A stretch of 54,062 nucleotides of DNA from JAMIFN01 sp964544605 (lineage in GTDB: Bacteria; Pseudomonadota; Gammaproteobacteria; Burkholderiales; Burkholderiaceae_C), in NCBI GenBank assembly GCA_964544605.1, contig CAZJBX010000017.1:1-54062 (forward strand), read 5' to 3'. A model generated the notes under the pieces. The model did not search any database, had not been told where the DNA came from, and saw nothing but the letters and a program-made list of their open reading frames with translations. The position numbers and the translations under genes were made by a program. Below, in pieces: positions 50,958 through 54,062 of this stretch (the first letter of the stretch is position 1; each line of letters starts with the position of its first letter).

Positions 50958-51449
50958 ATGACCCCACGCATCGCCGTTTACAGCGGCACATTTGACCCCA
51001 TCACCTTGGGCCATATTGATGTCATTCGGCGCGCCGCAGGTTTATTTGACCGCCTCTATGTGGCCGTGGCCCGTGCCCACCACAAAAACACCCTATTCAG
51101 CCTAGAAGAGCGCATGGCCTTGGTGCAAAGCAGCTTGGCTGATTTGGGCCATATTCAAGCCGTCCCCTTTGATGGCCTGATTGTGGACTGCTGCCTCAGC
51201 TTGGGCGCCACCACCATCGTGCGTGGCATCCGCAACGGCACCGATGTGGACTACGAAAGCCAAATGGCGCAAATGAACCGCAAACTCGTGCCGCAGATTG
51301 AAACCATCTTCATGCTGCCCTCACCCGGGGTGCAATGCATCAGCTCCACTTTGGTGCGTGAAATCAGCAAACTCGGCGGCAATGTCACGCAGCTCGTCAG
51401 CCCCGAAGTCTTGGCCGCCCTAGAAGAGCGCCAACGGGCCAAGGAGTAA
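50958..51449 (+). CDS. coaD: Phosphopantetheine adenylyltransferase
   Basis: A 163-residue nucleotidyltransferase of coenzyme A synthesis. It has the TFDPITLGH motif (the HxGH-type site) at the N-terminus and ISSTLVREI near the C-terminus. It is followed at 6 bases by a ferredoxin gene whose ribosome binding site overlaps the coaD stop, the usual coaD-fdx pair. Confidence 0.97.
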   Translation: MTPRIAVYSGTFDPITLGHIDVIRRAAGLFDRLYVAVARAHHKNTLFSLEERMALVQSSLADLGHIQAVPFDGLIVDCCLSLGATTIVRGIRNGTDVDYESQMAQMNRKLVPQIETIFMLPSPGVQCISSTLVREISKLGGNVTQLVSPEVLAALEERQRAKE

Positions 51450-51455
51450 GCACTC

Positions 51456-51725
51456 ATGGCCTTAAAAATCACCTCAGATTGCATCAACTGCGATGTCTGC
51501 GAACCGCAATGCCCCAACGAAGCCATCAGCATGGGCGAAGACCACTACATCATCAACCCAGCTTTGTGCACCGAATGTGTGGGCCATTTTGATGAACCCC
51601 AATGCGTCGCCATCTGCCCTGTCGATTGCATCCCCAAAGACCCTGAGCACGCTGAAACCGAAGCCCAACTATTAAGCAAATACCAAGTGCTGACTCAAGT
51701 CAAAGGGCAAAAAACTTCAACATAA
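51456..51725 (+). CDS. YfhL-type ferredoxin with two [4Fe-4S] clusters
   Basis: An 89-residue ferredoxin. Cluster one: C9, C12, C15 and C19. Cluster two has the expanded spacing CxxCx8CxxxC (CTECVGHFDEPQCVAIC), typical of the Allochromatium/YfhL type. AAGGAG overlapping the coaD stop sets the ATG at 51456. Its last nine bases overlap the end of the convergent haemagglutinin fragment, so the accessory region abuts this housekeeping gene directly. Confidence 0.95.
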   Translation: MALKITSDCINCDVCEPQCPNEAISMGEDHYIINPALCTECVGHFDEPQCVAICPVDCIPKDPEHAETEAQLLSKYQVLTQVKGQKTST

Positions 51726-52517
51726 AAAAGCACTGCTGCTGATGGCCGCGCCTGTGAGCTGGGCGCTGCCGCCAATGTCAAGCTGCCAGCCCCCATCCCC
51801 TGCGCGGATGGCCGTTTGCTCGCCCACGCTTTGGTAGCTGCTGTTGATGCGGCTTTGGCCGGCGCTGACGCTGCCGCCAGCACCACCTCCTATGGGCACA
51901 CCGCTGGGGCTAAAGCTGAGGCTGGCGCCGCTGGTCGTTTGGCGGCTTTGGTAGTCGTCGCTGTCTTGCAAGCTCTGCATGATGAGGTTGCCCGCAATTT
52001 GGCCTGTGATTTTGGGCGCGCTGATGACTGCGCCTGTGAGGTGCAGGTCGCCCCCGCCTTCAATGGTGACGGCTTGCCCCGCCGTGATCTGGCTGTTGCT
52101 GTAGCTGCTGCCACTACCTGTGCCTTGGCCTTGGGCTTTGTTGGCCGCCACATGGATGCTGATGGGGCTGGCCTGCCCCAAGCCCACGCTCACGCCTATG
52201 CTTTGGCCTGAGCTGCTGTTGCTGCTGCTTTGGCTGTGGGTGTTTTGCGCCGCTTGCAGGTGAATGTCGCCTTCGGCCCTGAGCTGGGCCACTTGCCCCG
52301 CGCTGATTTGGCTGCCCTGCACGGTGAGCGTGCTGGCTTGGCCTGCGCCTGTGGCTTGCATCAACACATTGCCGCCTGCGGCCACGGTGGAGTTCGGCAC
52401 TTGGAGTAAAGCGAATTTTTCTGCAATTTGCACCATGCTTAGGCCCTCAATATCTTCTGCCCGCATCACCCATGACTCTACAGCATCATTTAAATCAAAA
52501 CTTATAATTAATATTTT
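51717..52517 (-). pseudogene. Orphan filamentous haemagglutinin/CdiA fragment
   Basis: An open frame of about 266 codons without a convincing start (the first candidates are GTG at 52469 and ATG at 52466). The main part is haemagglutinin repeat sequence (STVAAGGNVLMQATG, SQISAGQVAQLRAEGDIHLQ, a serine-asparagine-glycine-rich stretch, then AGNLIMQSLQDSDDYQS). This normally lies in the middle of a several-thousand-residue protein, so both ends are cut. The first 35 or so codons (DAVESWVMRAEDIEGLSMVQIAEKFAL in part) do not look like repeat and may be the tail of another toxin module fused to the repeats. Base composition is host-like. It is probably debris of an older cdiA-like gene or a recombination reservoir. 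A weak signal-free short product cannot be excluded. Confidence 0.7.
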
Positions 52518-53062
52518 TCATCAGACTTATCTGAAACGAATGAGCTTAAGGTCTCATCATTCTGGCCTAACTCATTTCTATAATCTTCATCAGTCAAGAA
52601 AGTTGCTGGCTTGGGAAAGATCAAAAGTGAGTAAGCAAGAGTGGACAGCCCTGCCACTAAAAAAGTAAAGACATCACTCCAAAAATAAACTCCTGTAGCA
52701 GGGAACGAGATTTCTTTGCCCACATTACCAAATATTCCAACTTCTCCAATCAACAGCCCCCACAAGAAAGCAGTTAACCCCCCTAAAGAAAAAGAAATAA
52801 TAAGCCCATTGAAATTAGATGTCAAATGAAATAAAGCAAACAGAATACCCAAAATAAACAATGGCAAAAAATACAGAGCCATTGAGGTAAGTGAAAACAC
52901 CAGCCAAAGAGCAGGGAAAGCCCCAACTCCCACCCACTCGAAACCCACACGCCCAACACTGTAAGCATATAAAATAATAAGAATAGCCAGAGATGCAATG
53001 ATAGGAATAATAAAAACACCTGCCATTACTCTAAGGTAAGGATAACGAACAGCCCCCTTCAT
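52508..53062 (-). CDS. Polytopic membrane protein, probable immunity protein
   Basis: A 184-residue protein with about four membrane segments (VFIIPIIASLAILIILYAY; WLVFSLTSMALYFLPLFILG; GLIISFSLGGLTAFLWGLL; FTFLVAGLSTLAYSLLIF) and a charged C-terminal tail (DEDYRNELGQNDETLSSFVS). I do not recognise a family. Its ATG overlaps the stop of the CdiA-like gene as TAATG, the arrangement expected of cdiA-cdiI. The DNA is AT-rich, 17 G+C of 60 in bases 52501-52560. A membrane immunity protein suggests that the toxin acts at or in the inner membrane, as known for the EC93 CDI toxin. Immunity is inferred from position, not from homology. Confidence 0.75.
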   Translation of the reverse strand: MKGAVRYPYLRVMAGVFIIPIIASLAILIILYAYSVGRVGFEWVGVGAFPALWLVFSLTSMALYFLPLFILGILFALFHLTSNFNGLIISFSLGGLTAFLWGLLIGEVGIFGNVGKEISFPATGVYFWSDVFTFLVAGLSTLAYSLLIFPKPATFLTDEDYRNELGQNDETLSSFVSDKSDEKY

Positions 53063-54062
53063 TAGTTACATCCTTGCTCTGAGCCATACCCAAGCAGCTT
53101 ACATCCAAAATCAACTCTTGATTCATAATCTGTAATGTCCACTCCCCCCGGCTGCGATTGCTTTTTATCAATAGGAATTGGAATTGAACTATCAGTTAGA
53201 TTTCTTGTTGCCCCCTTAAAAAATATTTTATCTCCAAGATACTTCTCATGCACTGGCTGCAATACCTTTTGCTCTGATTGAAGTTGATTGATATCCCACT
53301 TTATGGGATCTTGATTTGGATTATTGTAGAGGTCTCTAAAATTATCAAAACCCGCCTCCATCAAAACATTGCCTGCCTCATCGCGCCAATCTACGACTGG
53401 AGCCACGGCCTCCCCACCCATAAAGAATGCCTTATTAAAATACGACCCAAGCTGAGAAAGGAATCCAGGCTTATCAGAGCCAGCCCCTAGGCCAGTGATC
53501 GGCGCACCAGAAACAAAGGCTGCCCCTTCATACCATTTAACATTGACTCCTTGATTTTGACTGTATTCATGACTGGCCTCGAAGAAGTTTTTTCTATTCC
53601 GAATCGTGTTGTAGTAAAGCGCAATACGGTCTTTCGCCCCTTCGCTGTTGAACACATGATCCCAAGTCACTCCTGCCGTGCGTTGCACATCTTTATTGAG
53701 CACTTGCCAAGCGTCGGCCATGGCAATGTATTGCGTTGCTGCATTGATGGCATTGCGACAAGCATCGCCTACAGGGTTGGCATCGCATGAAGCCATCATC
53801 TGTTTATCTAGGGTTTCACTTAAGTTCTCTGCGTCTCTTAGCACGGCCATTTGCTCCTCAGGTGTAGAGCAGGTTTTACCACTCAAGCACATTTGCACTT
53901 CTAATACTTTAGCGTGTGAGAGGTAGTTGTTGGTGACCTCATTAAAGCCCGCCATGCCGCCTGCTTGCCCACCTACTGCGGCGCCAGCAAGGGTGCTTGC
54001 GAGGGTAACCAAGCCTTCTGCCAAGCCGCCTTCAACACCAGCTTCTTGCAGGGCTTGGGCCA
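53062..54062 (-). CDS. cdiA: CdiA/filamentous haemagglutinin-type protein, C-terminal toxin part (5' end outside window)
   Basis: The frame is open through the right edge, so about 333 residues of the C-terminus are visible. An alanine-glycine-rich pretoxin segment (LASTLAGAAVGGQAGGMAG) is followed by VTNNYLS at 53937-53917, a variant of the VENN motif that marks the start of CdiA-CT. Then comes a part with paired cysteines (CLSGKTC, CDANPVGDAC) like known cytoplasm-entry domains, and a terminal domain of about 200 residues that I cannot assign to any toxin family (VKWYEGAAFVSGAPITGLG; VAPVVDWRDEAGNVLM; ending GCKLLGYGSEQGCN). G+C content falls steeply toward the 3' end. Its stop overlaps the membrane gene start. 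No cdiB or TpsB is in view. Confidence 0.85.
   Translation of the reverse strand, partial: AQALQEAGVEGGLAEGLVTLASTLAGAAVGGQAGGMAGFNEVTNNYLSHAKVLEVQMCLSGKTCSTPEEQMAVLRDAENLSETLDKQMMASCDANPVGDACRNAINAATQYIAMADAWQVLNKDVQRTAGVTWDHVFNSEGAKDRIALYYNTIRNRKNFFEASHEYSQNQGVNVKWYEGAAFVSGAPITGLGAGSDKPGFLSQLGSYFNKAFFMGGEAVAPVVDWRDEAGNVLMEAGFDNFRDLYNNPNQDPIKWDINQLQSEQKVLQPVHEKYLGDKIFFKGATRNLTDSSIPIPIDKKQSQPGGVDITDYESRVDFGCKLLGYGSEQGCN

Noticed and set aside
51717..52469. Intact small secreted haemagglutinin gene
   Set aside because: No signal peptide or two-partner secretion domain, weak GTG/ATG start, and sequence typical of the middle of a giant protein; treated as a fragment.

Overview
The window reads as chromosome of a high-GC betaproteobacterium, most likely Burkholderiales and perhaps Comamonadaceae. 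The support is gene content and order: ndk-rlmN-pilF-rodZ; fimV with truA and trpF; yqgE-ruvX-pyrR-pyrB with an inactive dihydroorotase homologue; hemC-hemD; an elongation factor P with arginine at its tip; a methionine synthase that exists only as its homocysteine-binding module; and an OxyR with Cys199 and Cys208. I cannot name a genus. Coding density is high and most of the window is housekeeping sequence.

Layout. 1-1.7 kb: 3' part of a PilY1-type pilus protein. 1.7-7.9 kb: a small zinc-ribbon protein, then an ABC efflux operon (HlyD-like fusion protein, an ATPase-ATPase-permease fusion, and a second permease) facing a TetR regulator across a perfect 21-base palindrome. 7.9-9.5 kb: GltS and a pair of palindromic repeats. 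9.5-14.7 kb: argD-argF, efp, murB, yajQ and a periplasmic retropepsin-like protein with an altered active site. 14.7-20.9 kb: rodZ, pilF, rlmN, ndk, msrB, tmk and a phosphohexomutase. 20.9-28 kb: truA, fimV, trpF, folE, hemC, hemD. 28-32.4 kb: a pair of acyl-CoA dehydrogenases, an Old Yellow Enzyme-type oxidoreductase and a DUF1439 lipoprotein. 32.4-38.5 kb: adk, lgt and the pyrimidine run yqgE-ruvX-pyrR-pyrB-pyrX. 38.5-44.8 kb: envelope lipoproteins in two tandem paralogous pairs (DUF333-like and SHOCT-like), a methionine synthase module, a SIMPL protein, oxyR and a thioesterase. 44.8-51.7 kb: dinB, trpA, a YqeY-like gene, rpsU, the SRP RNA gene, fadD, two tRNA genes, carbonic anhydrase, coaD and a ferredoxin.

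51.7-54.06 kb is the accessory part. It holds the C-terminal end of a filamentous haemagglutinin/CdiA-type protein running off the window, a polytopic membrane protein that overlaps it as TAATG, and a broken haemagglutinin fragment behind it. Base composition falls from about 65% G+C at the VENN-like motif to about 32% in the toxin tip and 28% at the end of the membrane gene, then returns to about 55% in the fragment. This looks like a contact-dependent inhibition toxin/immunity cassette with a toxin I do not recognise. It is the best candidate here for an undescribed system.

The genes group into a few jobs. PilY1, PilF and FimV serve type IV pili and polar organisation, RodZ serves cell shape, and Lgt would lipidate the many lipoproteins in the window. 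The pyr, arg, trp, hem and fol genes are biosynthetic. The fadD and acyl-CoA dehydrogenase genes serve acyl-CoA metabolism but lie far apart. Gene starts were chosen from ribosome binding sites, ATGA overlaps and family lengths.
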